A stretch of 64,000 nt of DNA, from positions 62,001 to 126,000 of the forward strand of contig CAOLHI010001019.1 in the NCBI GenBank assembly GCA_948474755.1, written 5' to 3'. This document shows, piece after piece, positions 52,278 through 61,543 of the stretch (the stretch's first letter is position 1; each line of letters starts with the position of its first letter). The translations under genes and the position numbers were made by a program. This DNA is from Ctenosaura bakeri (lineage: Eukaryota; Chordata; Lepidosauria; Squamata; Iguanidae). The notes below the pieces were generated by a model. The model was not told the DNA's origin. It ran no database searches and worked only from the letters and a program-made list of their open reading frames with translations.

Positions 52278-53084
52278 TATGATTCTATGTAGGATCTTGG
52301 CTGTAACTTTCCAAGCTCTTCATGGAAGTCACCAAGTCACTACAAGCAACCTGACAGAGCCAGCCCGTAGAAAACTGGCAAACTCACAAAATTATGTGCA
52401 ACGGCAGCGAAGGGGGAGCCTGCGTCGTTGGGGGGACTGACCTTTGTGCGGGGGTGTTTGGGCAATGACTTTGGAGCTGCCAACGAAGGCCCTGCAGGCT
52501 GCTTTTATGGGATTCAGCTGGGCTGGTTTCTCTCCTTCTTTGCCTCCAGCCATTTTTCCGTTCCACACACAGCATCGTGCGGCTGGCCTCTGGCCACAAG
52601 GGGTATAAACAGAAGGCCTTACATTTAATTAAAGCAGGTTGTAAAAGTCACTCCAAGCCAAGAAACTCGCCAGTTTGAGCCAGCCCCTTGCTTTCGGCTG
52701 CTGGCTTGAGTTTACTCCGAAGGCTGCTTTTCTGAAACGTACAAAGAGAGACTCTAAAAAAACAACTGTTGTTGCTGTGAAGATGGTGATGTTGTTGGCA
52801 GCTGGAATCATGTTAGCCAGTTAAAATGCTGTAAGTTTGACCCACAAATGGAGAACCACTCCCTATTCTCATTTATGACCATGTTACCATTGCCATGGTT
52901 GTAACTGCCCCCCAAAACCCACCTTAAAAGTCAGTCAGCCATCCTGAGTGGCAGAGTTCTGTGGTGTTGTGGGATGATGTGACCAGCCGCTCCCACCACT
53001 GAGCAATCATGGAAGGAGGAAGGAGCAACTTTTCAATTCCCGAGGGCACTGGCTACATCATCCTGCAGTGCCCCACTCGCCCTA
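52278..53084. other. Mostly single-copy
   Basis: About 800 bp. 52600-52750 is AT-rich and unique-looking. No gene supported. Confidence 0.3.
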
Positions 53085-53695
53085 GAATCATAGAATCATA
53101 GAGTTGGAAGAGACCCCAAGGGCCATCCAGTCTAGCCTCCTTCTGCCATGCAGGAAGACACATTCAGAGTCCTCCCCTTGATGGTGGTCATCCAGTATCT
53201 CCTTAAAAACCTCCAAGGAAGAAGGAGATTCCACCACACTCCATTGTGGCAGCAACCGATTCCACTGTTGAATTGCTTTTACCATCAGGAAGTTCTTCCT
53301 AATGCTTAGGTAGAATCTCTTTTCCTGAAGCTTGAAGCCTTTGTTCCATTTCTTAGTCTCTGGAGCATCAGAAAACAAATTTGACCCATCTTCCATATGG
53401 AATCCCTTCAAATATTTAAACATAGCTATCATATTGCCGCTTAACCTCCTCTTCTCCAGGCTAAATATCCCCAGCACGTTAAGCCACTCCTCACAAAGCT
53501 TCATGGTTTCCAGCCCTTTTACCATTTTGATGGCCCTCCTTTGGACATTTTCCAGCTTGACAATATCCTTCCTGAACTGTGGGGCTCCGAACTGGACACG
53601 GGATTCCAGGTGAGGAATGGAGTGAAACTATCACTTCCTTTGACCTGGATACTATCCTCCTATTGATGCAACCTACAATTGCATTGGCTTTTTAT
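53085..53695 (-). mobile_element. CR1 3' half, intermediate age
   Basis: Complement of the tail repeats ('tagaatcatagaatcataga') up to 'attgatgcaacctacaattg'. A 145-residue minus-strand frame (53088-53525) retains 'MVKGLETMKLCEEWLN' and 'FKYLKGFHMEDGSN'. No RT catalytic boxes. Confidence 0.92.
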
Positions 53696-53821
53696 TCGGC
53701 ACATCCACAGATACCAGAACCACAATACTCTGGTGGCCAGGATCACTGGTTGTCTTTTAAGATGGTGTTCAAAGGCTGGGTCAGTAAACAGACCATAGCA
53801 AGAATATCACAGTTATACCTC

Positions 53822-53912
53822 TGAGCCCCTCCTGGAACTGCAAACCCCAGGATTCCATAGGAGGTTGAAAGTGGAATCATTGCGCTATAAGAGTGCCGTG
53901 TGGAAATGTTCA
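53822..53912. mobile_element. 180-bp fold-back MITE, right half only
   Basis: 'ctggaactgcaaaccccagg', 'gttgaaagtggaatcattgc', then 'cgtgtggaaatgttc'. The left arm is absent. Confidence 0.8.
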
Positions 53913-53924
53913 GGATCTTGGCAA

Positions 53925-54330
53925 GTATTTATTTACATCCCACCTTCTCTCTCTAGTCCATGATCCATGGCAGCTTGCAAAAATGCAAACAGGTGCAGCT
54001 TTAAAATACAAACCATGCAAAAATTAAAAAGACAATTAAATTAGCAATAGAATTGACAGCAAGTAAAGCAAGACCATTAAAAAAACACAAATAAATAATA
54101 CTGCATATTCTAAGAGATCCTTTCTCCCAGAACTGTCGGGCCTCAAAGGCCTACCAGAATAAAACCATTTTTGCCAGCCTGTGGAAAGACAGTGAGGATG
54201 GTGCCAGTCTAGACTCTCTGGGCAGGGAGTTACAAAGCCTTGGAGAGCCACCAAGAATGTTCTCCCCTGTTTTCCCTACAGATGTACCTTTGGGGGTGTT
54301 GAGATGGAGAGAAGGGCCTCCCCAGGGAGA
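53925..54330. repeat. Squamate LINE-like 3' repeat (unclassified)
   Basis: 'tatttacatcccaccttctc', an A/T-rich 'aattaaaaagacaatt' tract, then 'ggcctaccagaataaaacca', 'agactctctgggcagggagt' and 'agaagggcctccccagggag'. This ordered block is familiar from squamate interspersed repeats, but I cannot assign a family. Related tail segments occur at 17046 and 58315. Confidence 0.45.
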
Positions 54331-54334
54331 GAAG

Positions 54335-54595
54335 GATGTACACAGGAAACATGAAGAGAAGGGGAAGAGGTGACATGGTATCAATCTTTAAATATTTGAA
54401 AGGATGCCACGTGGAAGGTGGGGCAAGCTTCTTTTCTGGCACTCCAGAGACTAGGATGCCAAGGAATGGCTTCAAGCCACAGGAAAAGAGTTTCCACCTA
54501 AACATTAGGAAGAACTTTGTGACATTAGGAAGGACTTCACAGAATGGGATTGGATGGGATGGTTCTTGGGGTCTCTCCCAACTCTGTGAGTCTAT
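54335..54595 (+). mobile_element. CR1 3' fragment, split at its tail
   Basis: 'tcaatctttaaatatttgaa' to 'caactctgtgagtctat'. The 789-bp GC-rich element inserted into the tail, and CR1-like 'tatgactc' resumes at 55385. Confidence 0.85.
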
Positions 54596-55384
54596 GGCCC
54601 TTTTCGCACGTAGGTCATTAGCGCAATGAGGGAGAGCCCTCGCGCTATTGTAAACTTCGCAAAAAAGCCCCTTGCACTCCGCACACAGCAGGGCATTTGT
54701 GAGAGAGCACCATTCCCCGCCTGGTGCCTCTTCCGCATGTCGGTGTCGTGGGCCACGCCCAGGTCCCTCCCTGTCCCAGCCCCACCGGCCCTGATTCGGC
54801 GGTGGGTTTTCTTTTTTTTCTTTTTTTCAGCCTATCGTGCTAACGTTAGCACGATAGATCCTGCCAACAGGCCATCGCAGCAGCCCCAAGGGCAGACCAG
54901 TAGCAGAGCTACGGTGCTAATGCGCTAAAGTGCTAACGATAGCACCAGTTTTTTTTAAAAAAAATAGTCAGCCAGACCCCAGGGGCTGCTGTCGTCTCAA
55001 GTGTGGCAACGCAACCCCGGGGTGGGCTCTTGCGGCAACATGTCGGGCAGTGTTCCCTGCTACCATGGGGGCAGCGGCGTCCCTGCTGCTGGGCGGGGCT
55101 TCCTCTGGGAGTTGCTGTGTGACAGACAGGCAGCTGGGACTGCCCGCACCCCGCCCACTCCCGGCTCCTTCGCGTAAGAGGGCTCCGCAGGCCTGCGGGT
55201 TGCGCGAGCGATACGTAAAAAGGAGGTCATTTTCGCTTCCAGGCGAAAATGAAAAAACGCGACTCCAGCACTACTCACGATCGCGAGAGCCCCGGGTCGG
55301 CGGGAACGTCATGCGGTACGGCGGCTCGTGAAGGGGGGAGGGAGCGTGTTTAATACGCTTTCAAACCGCCATGCGAAAAGGGCC
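54596..55384. mobile_element. GC-rich TIR element, largest (789 bp)
   Basis: GGCCCTTTTCGCACGTAG to complement GGCCCTTTTCGCATGG, with duplication TAT (54593-54595 and 55385-55387). The internal palindrome with TTTTCGC/GCGAAAA is at 55228-55251. An additional palindrome 'cgtgctaacgttagcacg' lies near 54835-54853, with 'gtgctaacgatagcac' at 54929. No transposase-like frame: the longest frame, about 133 residues, has no DDE-type motif I can recognise. Confidence 0.92.
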
Positions 55385-55494
55385 TATGACTCCACTTTTC
55401 AACCGTGGTAGAGCATACCAAGATCATGGTCACGATCATATATCAAGGTTGAATGCAGCATTCCCTCAGAGCAGTGTATCTATCTGCATGCAGG

Positions 55495-55670
55495 GCTAAT
55501 CTACACAGCACTACACAACCCCAACAGAAGACAAAAACATTGAGCAACACTCCTCAATGAGTGTGTGCGGTTGCACAATGCACAACTGCAGTGCGCAAGC
55601 ACGGTATGCAACTGGAATGAACAGCTGAATTGGAATGAATGAAGTGGAATGAACAGGAATGACTGTCTCT
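55495..55670. repeat. Unclassified TGCACAA-rich repeat
   Basis: 'gtgtgcggttgcacaatgca', 'ggtatgcaactggaatgaac'. Member of the family at 1686. Short GGAATGAA direct repeats at 55614-55665. Confidence 0.4.
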
Positions 55671-55702
55671 GGAACTCCAGTTCTGCTGCTGAGAGGAGAT
55701 TA

Positions 55703-55790
55703 TGGCCATTTCCATAATCTGTTATAGTGCTATTATTCCACGTTCAACATCCTATGGAATCCTGGCTTTGCAGTTTAGGGAGGGGCCTCA
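55703..55790. mobile_element. 180-bp fold-back MITE, left half only
   Basis: 'ggccatttccataatctgtt', 'tattattccacgttcaacat', 'ttagggaggggcc'. It ends at the centre of the palindrome, so one arm was lost, complementary to the half copy at 53822. Confidence 0.82.
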
Positions 55791-55799
55791 AACAACATG

Positions 55800-56257
55800 G
55801 TGGAACCAATGGCCTGTTTCCTGCTCTGCCTGCTGCTTCTTGTCCCCTTCTGCCATAAAGTTATCACGCACAGTGGCTGTTTTTGCAACCCCAGGGAATC
55901 AGTTGGCACATTGAAGTCACGGGTGACATGTTACGCACTATCCAAGAATGGACAGCTCTGCGGCTAGAATTCTGTTGGTTTATTCCAAACAGAGAATAAC
56001 CATTGAATTAATTGCTGAATAGTGACTCAACCCATAGGTCAGCCCCATTGATTTAGTGGTTCTAATCTAATTGGGGCTAACCAGAGGATTCAGGCTACAG
56101 GTTCCACTGTGTCTGTACTACATCATCACCCTTTTGCTGAACATCAACACAGTGGAACTGCTAGTGGATCTGCCCACACCCCTGCTTATTGTCCCCTTGT
56201 GCAATCAGGAACACACAAGGGCTGTTTCTGTAATCCCAGTGAGTGAAGTTGCAAACT
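55800..56257. repeat. Unclassified repeat, two related units
   Basis: Unit 1 (55800-55975) and unit 2 (56110-56257) both contain 'cttgtccccttctgc' / 'attgtccccttgtgc' followed by 'gctgtttttgcaacccc' / 'gctgtttctgtaatccc' blocks. They also match 26640-26800. Family unknown. Confidence 0.45.
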
Positions 56258-56628
56258 GAAGAGAAGGTTAAGAGGGGACATGATAGCCATGTTTAAATAC
56301 ATGAAGGGATGTCATGTTGAGGAGGGAGCAGGGCTTGTTCTCTACCGCTCCAGAGATGAGGACGAGGAGCAATGGATTCAAGCTGCAGGAAAGGAGATTC
56401 CACCTGAACCTCAGGAAGAACTTCCTGACATTCAGGGCTGTCCAGCAGTGGAATTTGCTGCTGCCTCCATGGAGTGTGGTGGAGTCTCTTCCTTCTTTGG
56501 AGGTTTTTAAGCAGAGGCTGGATGGCCATCTGTTGGGAATGCTTTGATGGGGGTTCCTGCATAGTAGGGGATTGGACTTGATGGCCCTTGGGGTCTCTTC
56601 CAACTCTAGAATTCTATGATTCTATTAT
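56258..56628 (+). mobile_element. CR1 3' end
   Basis: 'gaagagaaggttaagagggg' to 'attctatgattctat'. The 77-residue frame '[20 protein letters not shown]' shows the C-terminus. Subfamily with the 'ctgctgcctccatggagtg' insertion, as at 5767. Confidence 0.92.
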
Positions 56629-57404
56629 ACCCCACCCACTTAATTACATGCGCATAACTAAGTATTATCTTCTAGCCTGACCACCCCAAAGCAAACTGTA
56701 ACTTCCAGGCAGCATATGCAGCGAAAGATGGAGGTCCATTCAGCTGCTAACTGGAGCACAGGTGGAGGATGTTTCCAGCACGCTCTCCTGCCAGCAAGCA
56801 AGGCTATGACAAGGAGTCCCACTTCTGATTGTTGCAGCCTCACTCACCAGTGGGATAGGGATCACAATAGAAGAGGCATTTACCATCATAGCAATAATGT
56901 CGTGATGGTTCTTATGTGGTGGTAGTGAACATGGAGCAGTTGCCAATCTATAACTCTGGATCATGAATCCATTACTGCAATCTAGGATGCCAGGCTAAGA
57001 ATGCAGGAAGAGCCCAGCTGGTTCAGACTCAAGGGTCTTCTGCTCCCAGCAGGGGGAAACCAGGTGCCTACAGAAAGTCCACAAGCAAGGACTTGAAAGC
57101 AAAAGGTCCCTCTTCTGTTGTTGCCGCCCAGCAACGGGTACTGAGATATATGGCCTTTGAACAAGTAGGTTCCAATTGGGCTTGTAACTGTCATGAAACT
57201 TCTCCTTTGCACAATTTTCAGCTCCCCTCTCTAAAACTATATTTTGCAGATGGATTCATGTCGATGCCTAAGTTCTGTTCACCAGTTGGGTCAAGCGAAT
57301 TTGCACCATCTTAACCTGAACTCTCCCCAGAAGCCAAGATGACCAAACCGAGCCTGTCATACTCGTCATGAGAAGATGTGACTCATTAAAAAATAACAAT
57401 AATA
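56629..57404. other. No recognised feature
   Basis: About 775 bp, unassigned. Confidence 0.3.
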
Positions 57405-57590
57405 ATGCTTGGAAAGGTGGAAGGCAGTAGGAAAAAAGCATAATAGATGGATTGATTCAGTCCAGGAAACCACCTCTGCCTTGAGTTTGCATGACCTATT
57501 AACAAGAAAAATCTCTTGATGGCCCCTCCATTATAGGGTCATCATAAGTCAAAGTCAACTTGATGACAATTAACAACATTAAAACTGCAC
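57405..57590 (+). mobile_element. RTE/Bov-B-like LINE 3' end
   Basis: With one or two shifts the plus strand reads 'MLGKVEGSRKK..RWIDSVQE' then a 'LH.L..RK' block. This matches the C-terminal GKxEGSRxxGRxxxRWIDS...L motif of RTE-like LINEs. It terminates in 'cataagtcaaagtcaacttg' with 'atgacaattaacaac', which resembles the tail of the tRNA SINEs in this window. Confidence 0.6.
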
Positions 57591-57649
57591 TGGGGTTATG
57601 GTGCATCACATTGTCACATGGAAATTTGGAAGGACTTATAGGGCTGTGC

Positions 57650-58300
57650 GGAGTTGTGTGTGTCGTGTTCCTTCAAGTCATTTCTGACTTAGGCCCTTTT
57701 CGCGCCTTACCTTTTTCCAGCATCAGCGCGAGGGGATCATGCGGAAAGCCTCTTCCAAGAAGCACCCGCATTCCCTCTGCTTCTCCTCCGCACCAGCTCC
57801 GTGCCGGCCAGAAAGAAGCGTGAGCGCTCTGCCCCTTCCTTCCTTCCTTCTGCAGCGCAGCTGGGTACTTTCCCAGGCTGCACTGGGGGAGGAAGTGCGA
57901 CGGCTGCACATCTGGAGCCTCTGCACGCAAGGTAAGTGTGTGTGGGGCCCGGGAGGGACGCGCAATCCTGCATCATTTTCAGCAACAAGCCGAAAATGAT
58001 ATAATGTGTGATTGCCACCTACCGGCCTTGGGAGCATCGTGCGATTGCGAGGACATCATGTAAAACAGTCCTTGCAATCACACGACACTCTCGAAGCTAT
58101 TTCGCAACACGACTGGCGTTCGAAAAGGGCCTCTGAGCAACCCTAAGACAAACCTATCACAGGGTTTTCTTGGCAAGATTTGTTCAGAGGGCCTTTCCTT
58201 GCCTTCCTCGGAGGCTGAGACAGTGTGACTTGGCCACAGTGGGTTTCTGTGGCTGGGTGGGGATTTGAATCCTGTTCTCCAGAGTCCTAGTCCAACATTC
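57650..58300 (-). mobile_element. tRNA-derived SINE split by a GC-rich TIR element
   Basis: The SINE tail 'tccttcaagtcatttctgac' (57670) is separated from the rest, 'aaccctaagacaaacctatc' to 'gaatcctgttctccagagtc', by the TIR element at 57692-58131. Confidence 0.83.
57692..58131. mobile_element. GC-rich TIR element (440 bp)
   Basis: GGCCCTTTTCGCGCC to complement GGCCCTTTTCGAACGCC. Flanking TTA and TCT no longer match. Internal palindrome-like 'cattttcagcaacaagccg' (57971) and inverted 'tttcccaggctgcactg' / 'cagcgcagctgggta' segments. Less CpG-rich and probably older than the copies at 35803 and 45101. Confidence 0.88.
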
Positions 58301-58314
58301 AAATAACAATTACT

Positions 58315-58470
58315 GTTGTTGTTGCTATTTTTATTCCTACCCTGCTTTTCTCCTTGAGAGGACTCAAAGCGGTTTACAAAGCTTAAAAGTGTGCAAAAAT
58401 TAAAACACACATTGCACAACAATACTGATTAAAGCAATATTAAAATACATATTAAAAACTACACAACACT
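58315..58470. repeat. Squamate LINE/SINE 3' tail repeat
   Basis: 'cctaccctgcttttctcctt', 'gaggactcaaagcggtttac', then A-rich units. Same type as 17046-17170. Confidence 0.45.
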
Positions 58471-59394
58471 GTCTCTCTTCTGAGGTTTCTCTATCCACCA
58501 GAAATTTAAAAGCTTATCTGTCCTCTTCCCCCACAATGTGTCCAAAATGCTGTTGACCCAGCGCAATTCTGGCCCAGGCAGGGCCTTCCTTCAGTCCGTG
58601 GGGGCCGGTACAGGGCCAGCCCCACAGTGTCTGGGGCTGAGAGGTGGGCAGGGTGGCCTCTTTGGCTTTCTGCTGGCCTCGATGGCGTCTTCCAAGCAAG
58701 AGCCTTCCCAGCACTGGGCTCAGAATGGAAGCGAGGCCTTCTCTGCGGCCAGCCCATAATACCCCACAAGCAGTGGCCTCCGTGCCATCAAAATTATTAT
58801 GATGTTTTCTCACTCTCTTCCAGCCCATCATTTTTAAATTGTCTAGAAGCTCCAGAGGATGAAATAGAACAATACATCAATGCCGAGCGGCTGGGGCCGG
58901 CCAAAGTACAGGCAGAAAAACTGGCCCCGGAGAAACCGTAAAGCAGCGGGAACGCTCCCGGGCTCCCTCCAAGAGACAGGCTTTTAGAAAGGAAGCCAAA
59001 GGAGGCTATCAGCTGGAGAGAGGCACTCCACGCCGACGGAGTTTCACCACCACCACAGCCGCTCGCAAGAGTTTGTAGGTGGGCTGCAGGAAAGGGAGGG
59101 AAGGGGTGGATTATCATTCCTGAGCAACCCCATCCTCTTGTTCGGAACATCTGCTCGACTTGGAAACTCATCCGTCTCCAAGCGAAGTTACCTGTTGCAA
59201 CAAAGGGGGAAGGAGTTGTCAGCAGACATATGGCGGCGGTGTGGTGCTCTCCGCACGGTTGGGTTGGGTTTTCAGTTGGGGTGTCGGGACGGCTTTGGAC
59301 AAGTCAGAGAATCAAAGAAGATGGTGGAATGCGACCCTCGCTTAAGAAGATGAGTGGAGATTTATATAGTCCTATTTAATCATTTCTATCTAAC
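58471..59394. other. Apparently single-copy block with one exon candidate
   Basis: About 920 bp without recognised repeats. See the separate entry at 58823-58938. Confidence 0.35.
58823..58938 (+). CDS. Weak candidate internal or terminal host exon
   Basis: A pyrimidine-rich tract and AG ('ttctcactctcttccag' at about 58806-58822) precede an open frame reading 'PSFLNCLEAPEDEIEQYINA' then 'ERLGPAKVQAEKLAPEKP' and a stop at 58939. A GT dinucleotide (GTAAAG) overlaps that stop and could be a donor. The residue composition looks protein-like and the block is not a repeat. I do not recognise the protein, and a chance open frame of this length is quite possible. Confidence 0.25.
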
Positions 59395-59725
59395 AATGCA
59401 ATCACAGAGCTGGAAAGGGTTGCAAGGGCCATCCAATCCAGCCCTCTTCTGCCATGCGGGAATCCACAATCATTCCCAAAAGAGGGCCATCCAACCTCTG
59501 CCTAAAGATGTCCAAAGGAAAGGAATCCACCACACCTGAGACAGCCTATTCCACTGTCAGAGAGCAAAAAGGGGCTTCTTGATGTTCGAGGGGAGTCTTT
59601 TTTCTTGTAACTTGAATCCATTGGTTCATGTTCTCGCCTCTGGAGCAGCAGAAGACAAGTTCGCTCCATCTTGTACATGACATCTCTTCAGATATCTATA
59701 AAGAAAGCTATCGTGATCTGGCTGA
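59395..59725 (-). mobile_element. CR1 3' end, old
   Basis: 'aatcacagagctggaaaggg' to 'catctcttcagatatctata'. Clear CR1 order but strongly diverged. Confidence 0.8.
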
Positions 59726-59793
59726 AATTGTCATGGTTTCATTGCCTTAGTCTCCTTTAACATAAAACTGACATGACAATTGAGCAGGCAGAT

Positions 59794-59818
59794 AGTGTGT
59801 GTGTGTGTGTGTGTGTGA
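59794..59818. repeat. (GT)n microsatellite
   Basis: Twelve GT units. Confidence 0.97.
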
Positions 59819-60084
59819 TTGCTACTATATTCCCACTTGTCCTTCCTCCATGCCGCTTCCACCAGCCCATGTTTTCTTTGGCAAGTATTGGTCACCTTCC
59901 CTCCAGAAAGACACCCCAGTGCAGAACAAGTTGCAGCCCCTTCTGAGAAGGCTCAACACATCCAAAGTGGATGATGTTTTAATTGTGTGCCAGTCTGGCC
60001 TGGCTCAGAGGAGAAGCAGTACATCAGTCAACCTCCTGGGCTGCTCAAGCAGGTCTGGAGGTTAAAAACCAAACAGGTCCTTAG
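59819..60084. other. No recognised feature
   Basis: About 265 bp, unassigned. Confidence 0.3.
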
Positions 60085-60245
60085 CAGAGGCAGCATGGTT
60101 TGTGTGTTGGACGAGGACCCCAGGAGAACAGGGTTTGAATCCTGTCTCAGTCACGGAAACCCACTGGGAGACCTTTGGCAAACGGCAATCTCTCAGTCTG
60201 AAAGGAAGGTAGAGGACAATCTATTCTGAAGAAATCTTGCCATGA
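60085..60245 (+). mobile_element. tRNA-derived SINE fragment
   Basis: Head 'ggcagcatggtttgtgtgtt', B-box-like 'agggtttgaatcctgtctca', body 'tctctcagtctgaaaggaag'. The tail is lost. Confidence 0.75.
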
Positions 60246-60269
60246 AAACCTCTAAGACAGGGTTTCCAT

Positions 60270-60650
60270 ATTGCAGTCTGCATGATGTAGTGGTGTGGGC
60301 TCTGGGCTAGGACTTTGGGATACCAGAATTCGAGTCCATGGTCAGCCATGGAAACCCTCTGGGTGACCATGGACGAATCATAGCCTAAGGTCATTTCTAC
60401 ACTATAATGCTATAGTGCTGTTATTCCATTCTCAACCTCTTGTGGATTTCTGGGGTTTGTAGTTTCCTGAGGCCAAAGAGCTCTCTGGCTGAGAATTCGA
60501 AAGTCCCCTCCCTAAACTGCAAACCCCAGGGTTCCACAGGATGTTGAAGATGGAATAACAGCACTATAAAAGTGTTGGGTGGGAATGAGCTAAGACAGTA
60601 GCAATGGCAGATCTCCAATGATCTGCCCCCCAAAAAAAATAAAAAAAAAA
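60270..60650 (+). mobile_element. tRNA-derived SINE split by a MITE
   Basis: Head 'tgcatgatgtagtggtgtgg', body 'tggaaaccctctgggtgacc' to 'catagcctaag'. After the 202-bp element it continues 'acagtagcaatggcagatct', the expected SINE sequence. Confidence 0.75.
60389..60590. mobile_element. 200-bp MITE (202 bp) in a SINE
   Basis: GGTCATTTCTACACTAT to complement GCTCATTCCCACCC, with duplication TAA (60386-60388 and 60591-60593). Centre 'ccaaagagctctctggctga', in inverse orientation to 49708. Confidence 0.9.
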
Positions 60651-61374
60651 TGAAAGGAGGTGTTGACAGGTAACCACATAATAACAGCAAAAACTCTCAT
60701 TAGAAGTTCTTCAGGTTCCATTGACCCAAGAAGTTGGAACATTCTTGGAAAAGGCTTAACATGTCTCATTCACCAATGGTGAGCTCAGAAATCTGGTCCA
60801 TTTACCTTAGCATTGGACGAGGAGGAAAGTAACTGCTATGTTAATCATTAATATTGCATTGGAAACCATGGGACCGTTGGAAGGAAATGGCTTTGGCTGG
60901 TGCTATGTCCAGCCAATGGTACATTTGCTAGTTGGCTCCTTTGAAAAGATCCTTTTGGGACTGAAAATTGCGTTCTTTCTGCAAGCTGACACCAGACTCA
61001 GATCTGGTTAGTTAGTTCCAGTGGGAGCAGATCCATGGAGTCAATTGTTGAACCGTCCGTCAACTCATTGGTAAGTCAAAGGCTCTGCTCTAGCTGGGAC
61101 AAACAATAGGGATTACAACAGCGCTTCCCAAACTTTGCTCCTCTAGGTATGTTTTGGATTTCACTTCCCAGAAGTGCTATCCACCTTGGCCAACAGTCAG
61201 AAGTTCTGGGAGCAGAACATCAAAACAGTTGGAAGACCAAAGTTTCAGAATTACTGATTGAGGCTCATAACTTTTCCTGTCATGTTATTTATGTCTCCAC
61301 ATGTACTTTTCTGCATATTTGTTTCAGACTTTTTAAGCTGCATTGTTTTCCAGACTCCGTAGCGGCAGCATTGG
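60651..61374. other. No recognised feature
   Basis: About 720 bp, unassigned. Confidence 0.3.
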
Positions 61375-61480
61375 TAGTTGTTGTGTGTCTTTGTGTTACT
61401 TCTGACTTATGGCAACCCTAAAGTAAACCTATCATGGGGTTTTCTTGGAAAAATTCATTCAGAGGGGGCTTGCTTTTTGT
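61375..61480 (-). mobile_element. tRNA-derived SINE 3' end
   Basis: 'gttgttgtgtgtctttgtgt', 'cttatggcaaccctaaagta', 'catggggttttcttgg' correspond to the tail and distal body only. Confidence 0.75.
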
Positions 61481-61543
61481 TGGGAAAATTCCTGCATTCT
61501 CTCTCCACCCCCATCTTGTTCTTAGAGCAAGTGGGCATAGCTA

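Noticed and set aside
54930..55331. Transposase encoded by the 789-bp GC-rich element
   Set aside because: The 133-residue frame has no recognisable DDE or DNA-binding motif, and smaller relatives lack it.
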